64,000 nt of DNA from Prauserella shujinwangii (GTDB taxonomy: Bacteria; Actinomycetota; Actinomycetes; Mycobacteriales; Pseudonocardiaceae), in contig NZ_PVNH01000005.1 in assembly GCF_003001955.1 (NCBI RefSeq), positions 372,001 to 436,000 on the forward strand. Reading direction: 5' to 3'. The position numbers and the translations under genes are program-made. Positions 49,442-58,192 of the stretch are shown piece after piece. Below the pieces are notes generated by a model that was not told where the DNA came from, did no database searches, and saw only the letters and a list, made by a program, of their open reading frames with translations. Numbering within the stretch: position 1 is the first letter of the stretch; the number at the start of each line of letters is the position of its first letter.

Positions 49442-50863
49442 ATGGAACTGGGGTGGCGTGTGGACTACGCGGAGCGGATCGCCGCGGAGCATGCGACGTT
49501 CGGCGACCAGGAGGACCTGCACGGGGACCTGCCCGAGTCGGCGCATTTCTGGTCCGAGCGGTTCATGTTGCCGAAGTTGAACGCGCTCGGAGTGACGAGC
49601 GTCGAGCAGCTCATCGTCGACGAGATCGGGCGTCGTGCGGTCGGGTCGCCCGGTGACGTCGTCGTGCTGTCCCTGGGAAGCGGGAACGGCGACCTCGAAC
49701 TCGGCTGGTTGCGCTCGCTGGCCGACCGTGGTGTGACCAATGTGCGGATGCGTCTTCTCGAGTTCAATCCCCGGATGCAGGAGCGCGCCGCGCAGGCCGC
49801 CGACCGGCTGGGTCTTTCGGACCGAGTGGAACTCGTGGTGGCCGACTTCAACACCTGGCGGGCGGATGCCCGGCACGATGTCGTCGTCGCGTTCGAGGCG
49901 CTGCACCACGTCGTCGACCTGGAACACCTGTACGGCCAGATCCGCGACAGCCTGACGGTCGACGGCGTTGTCGTGGTCCACGACATGATTGGACGAAACG
50001 GGCATCGGCGTTGGCCGGAGGCGCTCGAAGTCATCGAACGGATCTGGGCGACCCTGCCTCCGGAACTCCGGCGGAACTCGATCACCGGGGAGGTCGACGA
50101 CCACTACGACGATCTCGACTGCGCTGTCGACGGTTTCGAGGGGATCAGGGCGCAGGATGTCCTGCCCGTCCTGCTCGACCACCTGCACCCGAGCCTTTTC
50201 CTGGCGTGCGGCAACGTGATTGATCCGTTCGTCGAGCGGATCTACGGCCACAACTTCGACATGGAGAGCGCGGCGCACCGGGATCTGATCGAGCGGATCG
50301 GAACGCTCGACGACGCGCTGATCGACCTCGGTGTCGTGACCCCGACCCGGCTGACGGCGCTCTTCCACCGGGAGCCACATCGGTTGCGCGTACACGGCAT
50401 GAGGACGCCCGAGCGCTGCATTCGGCGCACCTCAGTGATCGACCCCGCCGGTCGCGTGTCGTTCGACCCGCACGTGGCCGACAGGTCGCGGATCGTTCAG
50501 GGCGCCGGTGTCGCAGTGGGGAGGACCAACGGCATCTTCGACGATCAGTGGGTGGGCCGCAGCGCGGAGATCGTCGTGTTCCCGACCGCGGATGTCGGCC
50601 GCCTCGAGCTGACGACCTACCTTCCGGACTGGATGCCGAGGACGGGAAACCTCACCATTGAGGTCGATGGCGAGTCCGTCGGCACGGTCGAGCCGAAGTA
50701 CGGCCTGTGCACGAACAACGTTCCGGTCGATCTGCCCGCCCGCCGTGTCCGGCGGCTCGCTCTCCTCGCCGACTGGAGCGTCAACCAGGACTCGGCCGGC
50801 CTCGGGCAGGACCGGCGGACGCTGTCCTATGTTCTGACCTGCGTCGCGTTCCGGGAAAAATGA
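49442..50863 (+). CDS. SAM-dependent methyltransferase with C-terminal beta domain
   Basis: 473 residues. The SAM-binding loop VVVLSLGSGNGDLELGW (74-90) and VAFEALHHVVDLEHLY are class I Rossmann methyltransferase motifs. Residues 320-473 form a separate domain (RIVQGAGVAVGRTNGIFDDQW, LELTTYLPDWMPRTGNLTIEV, VPVDLPARRVRRLALLADWS) of beta-sandwich character, perhaps sugar-binding. ATG 49442 follows GGCGCGAGGA. Probably methylates the surface glycan or its precursor. It ends at a 9-bp hairpin before the multidomain gene. Confidence 0.8.
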   Translation: MELGWRVDYAERIAAEHATFGDQEDLHGDLPESAHFWSERFMLPKLNALGVTSVEQLIVDEIGRRAVGSPGDVVVLSLGSGNGDLELGWLRSLADRGVTNVRMRLLEFNPRMQERAAQAADRLGLSDRVELVVADFNTWRADARHDVVVAFEALHHVVDLEHLYGQIRDSLTVDGVVVVHDMIGRNGHRRWPEALEVIERIWATLPPELRRNSITGEVDDHYDDLDCAVDGFEGIRAQDVLPVLLDHLHPSLFLACGNVIDPFVERIYGHNFDMESAAHRDLIERIGTLDDALIDLGVVTPTRLTALFHREPHRLRVHGMRTPERCIRRTSVIDPAGRVSFDPHVADRSRIVQGAGVAVGRTNGIFDDQWVGRSAEIVVFPTADVGRLELTTYLPDWMPRTGNLTIEVDGESVGTVEPKYGLCTNNVPVDLPARRVRRLALLADWSVNQDSAGLGQDRRTLSYVLTCVAFREK

Positions 50864-50886
50864 ACCGCGGCAGCCCATGCCGCGGT
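50864..50886 (+). terminator. Hairpin between methyltransferase and fusion polymerase genes
   Basis: ACCGCGGCA (50864-50872), GCCCA loop and TGCCGCGGT (50878-50886), a perfect 9-bp stem that starts on the base after the stop codon. The next gene's TACTGT -10 (50894-50899) begins 8 nt later. Confidence 0.65.
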
Positions 50887-50906
50887 GAGCCGCTACTGTG
50901 CCCGGC

Positions 50907-53900
50907 ATGAGTACGGGTGCCTCGCACGAGCGGCTGATCGAGTGGACGGGCGAGCGGTGTGTGCCGTGGGCGGACGACCTGCAAGTGATCTACGAGCACT
51001 ACCATCGGTACGCGTTCGCACTGCGCTATACCGCCGGTAAGCGGGTACTCGACCTGGCGAGTGGTGAGGGTTTCGGTGCTGCTCTCCTCGCCACCGGAGC
51101 CGCCGAGGTGGTCGGTATCGACATCGATCCGGTGACGGTGGAGCACGCCCGCCGTCGCTATCCGCTTCCGAACCTCCGGTTCGACGCCGGTTCGATCGTG
51201 GATCCGGACGCACTCGGTGCGGACGAGCCGTTCGACGTCATCACCTGTTTCGAGGCGATCGAACATGTCGAGGAACACGACAGCTTCATGCGGCTCGTGC
51301 GGAACCGGCTCGCACCCGGTGGGGTGCTGCTGTGCAGCACGCCGGACACCGACGTCTACACCCATGACCACGGCAACGAGAACCCGTACCATGTCCGCGA
51401 GTTGTCGGAGGAGGCGTTCCGGCAGCTCCTCGCCAGCGACTTCGCGCACGTCGCGATACTCCGGCAGAACGTCGCGGTCGGCTCCGTGATCCACGATGGT
51501 TCAGCCGGCACGGAGACGCATACGCTGCGACGAGCTGACGAGGACACCTGGGCGGTCGAGCCGGGGGCCCCGCACACCTACCTGCTGGGAATCGCGTCTG
51601 CGGAGCCGTTCGAGGTCCCGGCGATGTCCGCACTGCTCGACCCGCAGCTCTCCCTTGTCGCGCGGGCGGTGGAAGCCGGTCGCCGCGCCGAGGCCGCCGA
51701 CCAGTGGGAAGCCGCCGCCGAGCTGGCGGAACGCCTCCGCCGTGCTTCGGAAGGCGAGCACCGCGCGACAACAGAGCTCCGGGAGGTGCGGGACCGGGAG
51801 CGGCAAGCTGTCGAGGAGCGGGATTCGGCCGTCGATGCCGTGCGCGGGATGCGCGCGGAGCTGGACAACGCGGTCAGCGAGGTCGACCGGCTGCGAACGA
51901 GGGCCGACCACGACACCGCCCGGTTGAACTGGCTTTCGGAGAAGAACACCGCGCTGCGGCAAGCTGTACACGAGTTCGCGACCGAGAATTCACGACTGCG
52001 TGCCGAGCATTCGGCACTGGCGCAGCGCCTCGTCGGTCGTTACCGCACCACGGTGGAACGGCTGGCGCCCAGAGGCACCAGACGACGTGACCTCTATGAG
52101 ACGGCGATGGGCCGGTCCGAGGTGCAGCCGGCCCCGGAAATTCCGGGCCCGGTCGCGGTCACGACGAGCGAACACCCGCTCGTCACGGTCGTGATACCCA
52201 CCTACGGCAACTGGCCGTTCACCCGGCGGTGCCTCGAGTCGATCGAGATCCACCAGCCCGTGACGCCGTTCGAGGTAATCGTGGTCGACGACTCGTCGGC
52301 CGACGGCTCCGCCGAAATCGTCGCGCAGTGTGCTGGGGTGCGGTTGGTGCGCACCCCGAGAAACCTGGGATTCGTCGGTGCCTGCAACCACGGTGCCTCG
52401 TACGCGCGCGGCGACCTGCTCTTCTTTCTGAACAACGACACCGAGGTCCAGCCAGGCTGGCTGGACACTCTGGTCCGGGTCAGCGAGGACAGGCCCGATG
52501 TCGGCCTCGTCGGTTCGAAACTGGTCTATCCGGACGGCCGTCTGCAGGAATGCGGTGGGATCGTGTGGTCCGACGGTACCGGCTGGAACTACGGCCGTGG
52601 CCAGTCACCGGACGACCCGCGCTACAGGTCCCTGCGCGATGTGGACTACTGCTCGGGGGCGGCGTTGCTGGTCCGGCGCAGCCTCTTCGAACAGATCGGC
52701 GGATTCGACGAACGTTACGCGCCCGCGTACTACGAGGACACCGATCTCGCCTTCGCGGTACGAGCACGCGGATATCGCACGGTCGTGCAACCCGAGTCGG
52801 TGGTCGTGCATCACGAGGGTGTATCCAACGGCACCGACGTCGCGTCTGGGATCAAACGGCACCAAGAGCTCAACCGCGGTGTCTTCGCCGACAAGTGGGC
52901 TGATGCCCTGTCGGAACACCTTCCGGAAGCGAGCCCGCTCAACGTCTGGCTGACAGGCACCGGCACGGCGAACGGCCACCGCGGTGGCTTTGTGCTCGTC
53001 GCGGATCACCAGGTGCCCCGGCCAGACCACGACTCCGGTTCGGTGCGCATGACGCGGATTCTCCGCCTGCTCGCCGAAGGAAAGCAGCGGGTGGTGTTCT
53101 TCCCCATGAACGGGGCGGTACCGGAACCGTACTCGTCGGAGCTGTACCGTGCGGGGATCACGGTGGTGCCGGGGCAGGAGCAGCAAGCCGAGTTCCTCCG
53201 CGACGCCGGTGAGGAAGTCCGTCTTGCCTTGCTCTCCCGCCCCCAGGTGGCCTGGCAGTTGCTCGAGCAGATCCGCGAGTTTGCGCCACGGTGCCTCGTC
53301 GCGTACGACACCGTCGATCTGCACTTCCTGCGACTGGAACGGCAGGCCGGCGTGGCGGCGGAGCTGGGAGTGGAAGACGAACAGCAGCGGCTGCTCAAGC
53401 GTGCCCACGCCCTGCGCCAGTTGGAGCTCGGACTGGTCAGGACTGCCGACGTCACGTTGACCGTCTCGGATGTCGAGCAGCGGCTGTTGAACGAGCTGGT
53501 CCCGGCCGCGGACGTCCGGGTGCTGTCGAACATCCACGACACCGAGTTGTCCTCATCTGACGTCGGGGGGCGGTCCGGGATCCTGTTCGTCGGCGGGTTC
53601 GACCACATTCCCAATCGGGACGCGGCCGACTGGCTCGCCGGGGAGATCATGCCGCTGATCAGGGAGGTGTTTCCGGAGGAAACCGCGCACATCGTCGGCA
53701 GCAATCCGCCGCCGGAGACGCTCGCGCTGGCCGAAGAGAACGTCGTCGTGCACGGCTGGGTGGAGGATCTGACAGCTCTGTACCGCGACGTCCGCGTCGT
53801 GGTGGCGCCGTTGCGGTTCGGTGCCGGTGTCAAGGGCAAGGTCGGCGAAGCCCTCGCCCGCGGCGTTCCGGTGGTCGCCACGTCCGTCGCCGTCGAGGGC

Positions 53901-54101
53901 ATGTGCCTGACCGACGGCAAGGACGTGCTGGTGGCCGACACGAATGCCGACTTCGCCAAGCAAGTCGTCACGCTACTCCAGGATGACGACCTCTGGCGAA
54001 AGCTGTCCGAAGCCGGCAAAGCCGCGGTCAGCAGGCGGTTTGGTCCCGAAGTCGCCGGCAGGACTCTTGCCGAGCTACTGGAACGGACGCACCGGCACTA
54101 G
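50907..54101 (+). CDS. Methyltransferase-coiled coil-GT2-GT4 fusion, putative self-capping glycan polymerase
   Basis: 1064 residues, cytoplasmic. Domain 1 (about 10-250) is a SAM methyltransferase: VLDLASGEGFGAALLATGAA, FEAIEHVEEHDSFM. Residues 255-395 are a long charged coiled coil (AERLRRASEGEHRATTELRE, VDAVRGMRAELDNAVSEVDR). Domain 2 (about 423-670) is GT2: VVIPTYGNW, FFLNNDTEV (about 508) and YYEDTDLAFAVRARGYR (about 609). Domain 3 (about 700-1060) is GT4-type: GILFVGGFDHIPNRDAADWL and PLRFGAGVKGKVGEALARGV. Two transferases plus a methyltransferase joined by a coiled coil is the layout of WsaE/WbdD-like chain-length control. TACTGT 7 nt before the ATG indicates leaderless mRNA. Confidence 0.85.
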   Translation: MSTGASHERLIEWTGERCVPWADDLQVIYEHYHRYAFALRYTAGKRVLDLASGEGFGAALLATGAAEVVGIDIDPVTVEHARRRYPLPNLRFDAGSIVDPDALGADEPFDVITCFEAIEHVEEHDSFMRLVRNRLAPGGVLLCSTPDTDVYTHDHGNENPYHVRELSEEAFRQLLASDFAHVAILRQNVAVGSVIHDGSAGTETHTLRRADEDTWAVEPGAPHTYLLGIASAEPFEVPAMSALLDPQLSLVARAVEAGRRAEAADQWEAAAELAERLRRASEGEHRATTELREVRDRERQAVEERDSAVDAVRGMRAELDNAVSEVDRLRTRADHDTARLNWLSEKNTALRQAVHEFATENSRLRAEHSALAQRLVGRYRTTVERLAPRGTRRRDLYETAMGRSEVQPAPEIPGPVAVTTSEHPLVTVVIPTYGNWPFTRRCLESIEIHQPVTPFEVIVVDDSSADGSAEIVAQCAGVRLVRTPRNLGFVGACNHGASYARGDLLFFLNNDTEVQPGWLDTLVRVSEDRPDVGLVGSKLVYPDGRLQECGGIVWSDGTGWNYGRGQSPDDPRYRSLRDVDYCSGAALLVRRSLFEQIGGFDERYAPAYYEDTDLAFAVRARGYRTVVQPESVVVHHEGVSNGTDVASGIKRHQELNRGVFADKWADALSEHLPEASPLNVWLTGTGTANGHRGGFVLVADHQVPRPDHDSGSVRMTRILRLLAEGKQRVVFFPMNGAVPEPYSSELYRAGITVVPGQEQQAEFLRDAGEEVRLALLSRPQVAWQLLEQIREFAPRCLVAYDTVDLHFLRLERQAGVAAELGVEDEQQRLLKRAHALRQLELGLVRTADVTLTVSDVEQRLLNELVPAADVRVLSNIHDTELSSSDVGGRSGILFVGGFDHIPNRDAADWLAGEIMPLIREVFPEETAHIVGSNPPPETLALAEENVVVHGWVEDLTALYRDVRVVVAPLRFGAGVKGKVGEALARGVPVVATSVAVEGMCLTDGKDVLVADTNADFAKQVVTLLQDDDLWRKLSEAGKAAVSRRFGPEVAGRTLAELLERTHRH

Positions 54102-54122
54102 GCGGAACAGTCGGGGGGAAAG

Positions 54123-55289
54123 GTGGGAGGAGCCCACAGCAAGCGATCGACAACGCTCAAGAGTCATGCCGATCCGAACACCGGATTCGCATGGCTGCGG
54201 CTCGTTGGCGCCACGATCGTCGTCATCGACCACAGCGCTCCTCTGGTGCACCCGGAACGACTGACCGTGTTTCCGGAGAGCTGGCGGATGTCGCCCGGCT
54301 ATCTCGCCCTCATGGCCTTCTTCGCCATGAGCGGTTACCAGATCAGCGACAGCTGGGAGCGGGACCCCTCATGGTGGCGGTTCTCCGCCCGGAGGCTGCT
54401 GCGGATCCTTCCGCCACTGTTGGTTGTCGTTCTCTGCACGGTGTTCGTCATCGGACCGCTGTGTACCATGCTGACGGTTCCCGGGTACTTCTCCCATCCG
54501 CAGACCTGGGACTACCTCGTCGGCACGTCGTCGCTGTTCTTCCTGCAGCATGCCCTGCCCGGGGTCTTCGCGGGCAATCCCTACCCGTGGTCGGTCAACG
54601 GGTCTCTGTGGACGTTGCCGATGGAGTTCGTGGGCTATGTGGTGGTCCTGCTGGTGGGTGTGCTCGTCGCGGCCGGTTCGAGCCGGCTGATCCTGTTCGT
54701 CCTGCTGGCGGGCCTCGTGCTGCTGGACAGCCACTCGCGGGCCACGTTCGGGTATCACGGCGACGCCGGGTCCCTGTTCGAGATTCCGGTGGGATCGCTC
54801 GTCGCGTTTCTCGTTCCCTTCGTGCTGGGAATGGTGATGCACACTTTCCGCCGGAACATCCCGCTGCGGCCCTGGCTGGCCTGCACGCTGCTCGGTGTAT
54901 GGCTTGCGGCGCATTGGACGCCACTCGACCGCTATCTGCTCGCCGTGATGGCAAGCTATGGAGCGATTGTGCTGGCGCACCACTGGCCACGGCGGTGGGA
55001 AGTGGACGGTCGGCTCGTCTACGGCAGCTACGGGATGTACATCTGGGCCTTCCCGGTGCAGCAATTGATCATCCTGGCCGGTGTGGACAACCAATGGTGG
55101 CTCATGGCTATGGCGGTGCCTGCGGCATACCTTTGCGGTGTCGTCTCGTGGTGCCTCGTGGAGGAGCCCACGCAGCGGCTACGCCGCCACCTGAAGGGGC
55201 GTTCGGTCTTCGACCAGCCCACGGTCCGGTTCACGCCGGTGGCAGCGCCACGTGCAGAGCGGCGATCGTTTCGGCCGACAGCCGGTTGA
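54123..55289 (+). CDS. Membrane acyltransferase (Acyl_transf_3, OafA-like)
   Basis: 388 residues with about ten helices. The N-terminal FAWLRLVGATIVVIDHSAP holds the conserved Arg26 and His37 of acyltransferase-3 enzymes that carry acyl groups, usually acetyl, across the membrane to glycans. Motif GSLWTLPMEFVGY (the family's W-L-E loop) and GSYGMYIWAFP are also present. GTG start follows GGGGGGAAAG, 21 nt after the fusion gene, so the two form an operon. Its last 59 nt overlap the convergent membrane-protein gene. Confidence 0.88.
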   Translation: MGGAHSKRSTTLKSHADPNTGFAWLRLVGATIVVIDHSAPLVHPERLTVFPESWRMSPGYLALMAFFAMSGYQISDSWERDPSWWRFSARRLLRILPPLLVVVLCTVFVIGPLCTMLTVPGYFSHPQTWDYLVGTSSLFFLQHALPGVFAGNPYPWSVNGSLWTLPMEFVGYVVVLLVGVLVAAGSSRLILFVLLAGLVLLDSHSRATFGYHGDAGSLFEIPVGSLVAFLVPFVLGMVMHTFRRNIPLRPWLACTLLGVWLAAHWTPLDRYLLAVMASYGAIVLAHHWPRRWEVDGRLVYGSYGMYIWAFPVQQLIILAGVDNQWWLMAMAVPAAYLCGVVSWCLVEEPTQRLRRHLKGRSVFDQPTVRFTPVAAPRAERRSFRPTAG

Positions 55290-56298
55290 GCACGGCGATG
55301 TCGCCGCCGGGCGGTTGGGACACCCAGACGTTGACGACGGCGTTGTCCGCGGCGTACCAGGTGCCGCTGAGCCTGCGACCCGCCAGTTCGCCGGTCAGTG
55401 TCTGACTCTGCCTGTGCAGGGTGAAGCCCGACTGCCGGGACACCGTTCTCATGCGTTCGGCCAGCCGTTTCGCCTCGCTACCGTCTTCCATCGGGAGGAC
55501 CAGGACGAAGTAGGCGTCCTCGCCGTCGGTCGACGCCCGGTGCACGACCTCGTGGACATCGAAGTCGTGGAAGATCTTCGCGAACTCGCGCGGGTACAGC
55601 CCCAGGTCGACCCCGGTGTCGACGGACATCGTGGAGTCGTCCGGGCTCGGCGTGCCGGGGAGCGCGGGCAGGCGGTCCTCGAGGGCGGTCTCGGACGCGG
55701 CCGACGGGGTGGCCGCCGTGGTGGTGGCCGGGCCGGAAGGGGTCCCTCCGCTCTGGCCGAGCCACCAGGCGCCGCCGACGATCATGCCGAGCACCAGCAG
55801 GACGCCGAGCGCGAGGAACAGCCACGTCGGCCTGCGGCCGCGGTCGGACGACGGTGGCCGCGGTGGGGTGGGTGGCGGGGGAGGTCCGCCACCGGGCGGC
55901 GGGACCGGGCGCATCGGCATGGTGAGCTCCGCCCGCGGCGTCCGGGTCACGTCCGGGTACGGCAGGGACTCGGTGGGCCGCTCGTCCGCGGGGCTCGGGG
56001 CGGTGGTCGGCTTGCCGTTGGCGAGCAGCCTGGCGGAGATCGACTGCTGGGGCTGAACGGGTGGTTCCGGCTGCCGGGGCTGGGCGGGCGGCTGCTCGCT
56101 GGTGCCGGTCGCGGGGTTCTCGGACTGCCACGACGACCCGCGGGGCCGTTCGTCCTGCCGGGTGGCGCGGCGGCTGGGCACGGGAAAGCCGGACTCGATG
56201 GCGAGGATCTCCTCACGCTGCCGCCGGTGCTGGTCGTGAGTGATGCGCCCCGCGGCCAGTTCGGCGTCCAGGCGGCGCAACTCGTCCTGCCACGTCAT
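55231..56298 (-). CDS. Single-pass membrane protein with SHOCT-like N terminus, paralogue B
   Basis: 355 residues. N terminus MTWQDELRRLDAELAAGRIT closely matches paralogue A at 46653-47852 (MTWQEELRKLDEELASGRLS). A Pro-rich cytoplasmic segment (PPPPPTPPRPP) leads to one helix (158-180, LFLALGVLLVLGMIVGGAWW) and a 175-residue outer domain (FDVHEVVHRASTDGEDAYFVL, GTWYAADNAVVNVWVSQ). Only the first 35 residues and the layout are conserved between the pair. Overlaps the acyltransferase 3' end by 59 nt. Function unknown. Confidence 0.7.
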   Translation of the reverse strand: MTWQDELRRLDAELAAGRITHDQHRRQREEILAIESGFPVPSRRATRQDERPRGSSWQSENPATGTSEQPPAQPRQPEPPVQPQQSISARLLANGKPTTAPSPADERPTESLPYPDVTRTPRAELTMPMRPVPPPGGGPPPPPTPPRPPSSDRGRRPTWLFLALGVLLVLGMIVGGAWWLGQSGGTPSGPATTTAATPSAASETALEDRLPALPGTPSPDDSTMSVDTGVDLGLYPREFAKIFHDFDVHEVVHRASTDGEDAYFVLVLPMEDGSEAKRLAERMRTVSRQSGFTLHRQSQTLTGELAGRRLSGTWYAADNAVVNVWVSQPPGGDIAVLNRLSAETIAALHVALPPA

Positions 56299-56389
56299 GA
56301 CGACCCCCTGACCACATGGTGCCCCGGTAGGGCTCGTACACAGTATTGCGTCACCCGGCGGAGTGGTTCCGAGTCGGTAGAGTTGGAGT

Positions 56390-57052
56390 ATGTCGTTGTT
56401 CGGTCGAGACAAGACGCGCCTGGTGTCCGCCGATGAGGCCCTGCCGGGACGTGCCGAACCGCTCGTGGTCCCCGAGCGGCACGCCGTCCACCCGGACCGG
56501 CGGATCAAGCCGCCGTTCCCGGAGGGGACGCGCACGGCCGTGTTCGGGCTCGGCTGCTTCTGGGGCGCGGAGCGGCTGTTCTGGCAGACGCCCGGCGTCC
56601 ACTCGACGGCCGTCGGCTACGCGGGCGGGCACACCCCGAACCCGACGTACGAGGAGGTGTGCACCGGGCGCACCGGGCACACCGAGGCGGTGCTGGTCGT
56701 GTACGACCCCGCCCAGGTGTCCTACGAGACGCTGCTGAAGGTGTTCTGGGAGGGCCACGACCCCACGCAGGGCATGCGGCAGGGCAACGACGTCGGCACC
56801 CAGTACCGCTCCGCGGTCTACTACGCCGACGACGAGCAGCGTGCCCAGGCCGAGGCGTCGCGCGAGGCCTTCCAGCGGGCGCTGCGCGCGGCCGGGCACG
56901 GTGCGATCACCACGGAGCTCGCACCGCTCGGCGAGTTCTACTACGCCGAGGACTACCACCAGCAGTACCTGTACAAGGTGCCGAACGGCTACTGCGGCCT
57001 CGGCGGGACCGGTGTCTCCTGCCCGGTCGGGCTGAACGTGCGCGAGTCCTGA
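56390..57052 (+). CDS. msrA: Peptide-methionine (S)-S-oxide reductase MsrA
   Basis: 220 residues. Catalytic Cys56 in [14 protein letters not shown], then [22 protein letters not shown] (in part: [15 protein letters not shown]), [10 protein letters not shown] and recycling Cys residues in [11 protein letters not shown]. Reduces the S-epimer of methionine sulfoxide in proteins using thioredoxin. TAGAGT (56378-56383) is 6 nt before the ATG: leaderless, though GGAG overlaps the gap. Full length for the family with an extended N terminus. Confidence 0.93.
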   Translation: MSLFGRDKTRLVSADEALPGRAEPLVVPERHAVHPDRRIKPPFPEGTRTAVFGLGCFWGAERLFWQTPGVHSTAVGYAGGHTPNPTYEEVCTGRTGHTEAVLVVYDPAQVSYETLLKVFWEGHDPTQGMRQGNDVGTQYRSAVYYADDEQRAQAEASREAFQRALRAAGHGAITTELAPLGEFYYAEDYHQQYLYKVPNGYCGLGGTGVSCPVGLNVRES

Positions 57053-57125
57053 GACTTCGAACCGTTATCCAGGATTGAGTAGCGGTACTCACGACAGTGC
57101 CGCCGCCGTGCGGAACCGTGGGGAC

Positions 57126-57419
57126 ATGACCACGAAACCCACGTCCCCCGCCACGACCTCGGCGTTCTTCGTGCAGGCCGCCATCTCGTTCGGGATCGCG
57201 CTGGTGACCGTCACCGTCGGCATCGTCTACCTGCCGGTGGACGGCTGGGTGCGCGGTTTCCTCGCCCTCGGCCTGCTGTACACGGTGACGTCGGCGTTCA
57301 CGCTCGCCAAGTGCGTCCGCGACCGGCAGGAGAACACCTACCTGCTGAGCCGTGTCGACCAGGCCAGACTCGACAAGCTGCTCGCCGAGCACGACCCGTT
57401 CCGCTCCGCGGCGACGTGA
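57126..57419 (+). CDS. YiaAB-domain two-helix membrane protein
   Basis: 97 residues with two transmembrane helices (FFVQAAISFGIALVTVTVGI, FLALGLLYTVTSAFTLAK) and the YiaA/YiaB-family ending CVRDRQEN. The N terminus is short and polar. Function of the family is unknown. Start ATG 57126 lies after GGGGAC. A copy of ACTCACGAC (57087-57095) lies in its upstream region. Confidence 0.8.
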   Translation: MTTKPTSPATTSAFFVQAAISFGIALVTVTVGIVYLPVDGWVRGFLALGLLYTVTSAFTLAKCVRDRQENTYLLSRVDQARLDKLLAEHDPFRSAAT

Positions 57420-57471
57420 GCGGCCGGTGGCCCGCCCTCGCGGGGCCACCGGCCGTCGACTCCCCGCCGGG

Positions 57472-58077
57472 TCAGCGGAAGTTCACGTCGGCGCACGAGT
57501 AGAAGGCGTTGCCGGTGTCGGCGATGTCCCACACGGCGAAGATCAGGTGCCGCCCGCTCTTGCCGGACGGGAGCCTGCCGGAGTGGCTGACGGTGAACGG
57601 TGGGCGCTGACCACCCATGTTGACGGTCAGGAACGGGGTGAGCTCCAGCTGCGACCGGGTCAGCGGCTGGTTCGGGTTCCACCCGTTCTTGGTGACGAAG
57701 TAGCGGAACGACGTGGTCGCGTGCGCGGCCGTGAGCTTCCAGGTGAACGTGAAGTTCTGCCCGCTGTTCATCGGCGTCAGCGGCCACGGCTTGGTCGGGT
57801 CATCCAGCTGCGCGAACCGGCTGTTGCCACCCGCGCACAGCGTCCCGTCCGCGGGGCCGGCCGACGGGAAGCCCTTCGGTCCCTCGACGCTCTGCGGCTC
57901 CCACTGGATCCCGCCGCAGTCGCTGACGTTGCCCTGGGCGCAGTGCGACGAGCGGCTGGGCGGGTTCTGGGTGTACCCGTGCGCGGACGCCGAACCCTGG
58001 AGTACCAGGGGTGCCGCCAGCGGCAGCAGACCCACGGCGGCGACACCGAGTGCGCGGCGGATGCGTTGACGAAGCAT
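57472..58077 (-). CDS. AA10 lytic polysaccharide monooxygenase (chitin-active type)
   Basis: 201 residues. Signal peptide 1-32 (cleavage SASA), mature N-terminal His33 (HGYTQNPPSRSSHC) and His119 form the copper brace; ETEVN-like WEPQSVEGPKGFP, ADTGNAFYSCADVNF with the axial Phe192 complete the AA10 core. No extra chitin-binding module. Secreted, it cleaves crystalline chitin or cellulose oxidatively. DasR-box-like palindromes upstream at 58126-58141 and 58177-58192 support a chitin-regulon role. Confidence 0.9.
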   Translation of the reverse strand: MLRQRIRRALGVAAVGLLPLAAPLVLQGSASAHGYTQNPPSRSSHCAQGNVSDCGGIQWEPQSVEGPKGFPSAGPADGTLCAGGNSRFAQLDDPTKPWPLTPMNSGQNFTFTWKLTAAHATTSFRYFVTKNGWNPNQPLTRSQLELTPFLTVNMGGQRPPFTVSHSGRLPSGKSGRHLIFAVWDIADTGNAFYSCADVNFR

Positions 58078-58125
58078 CGTTACTCCTCTCGCAGACAGTG
58101 TCACCGAGTGTGAGCGATCCCTCGC

Positions 58126-58141
58126 AGTGGTGTAGACCACT
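58126..58141 (-). promoter_or_regulatory. DasR-box-like palindrome upstream of the LPMO
   Basis: AGTGGTGTAGACCACT matches the DasR-responsive element consensus ACTGGTCTAGACCACT at 14 of 16 positions, within an 18-nt inverted repeat (58125-58142). It lies 49-64 nt before the LPMO start. DasR is the GntR/HutC-family N-acetylglucosamine-responsive regulator of chitin genes in Streptomyces; relatives occur in other actinomycetes. Confidence 0.65.
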
Positions 58142-58145
58142 GACC

Positions 58146-58192
58146 GGACCAATGAGAAGCACCCGATCTTCGTCGCATTGGTCCATACCAGT
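58146..58192 (-). promoter_or_regulatory. Second inverted repeat and weaker DasR-like site
   Basis: GGACCAATG (58146-58154) and CATTGGTCC (58176-58184) are a perfect 9-bp inverted repeat, and ATTGGTCCATACCAGT (58177-58192) matches the DasR consensus at 12 of 16 positions. It could be a second, weaker regulator site for the LPMO. Confidence 0.45.
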
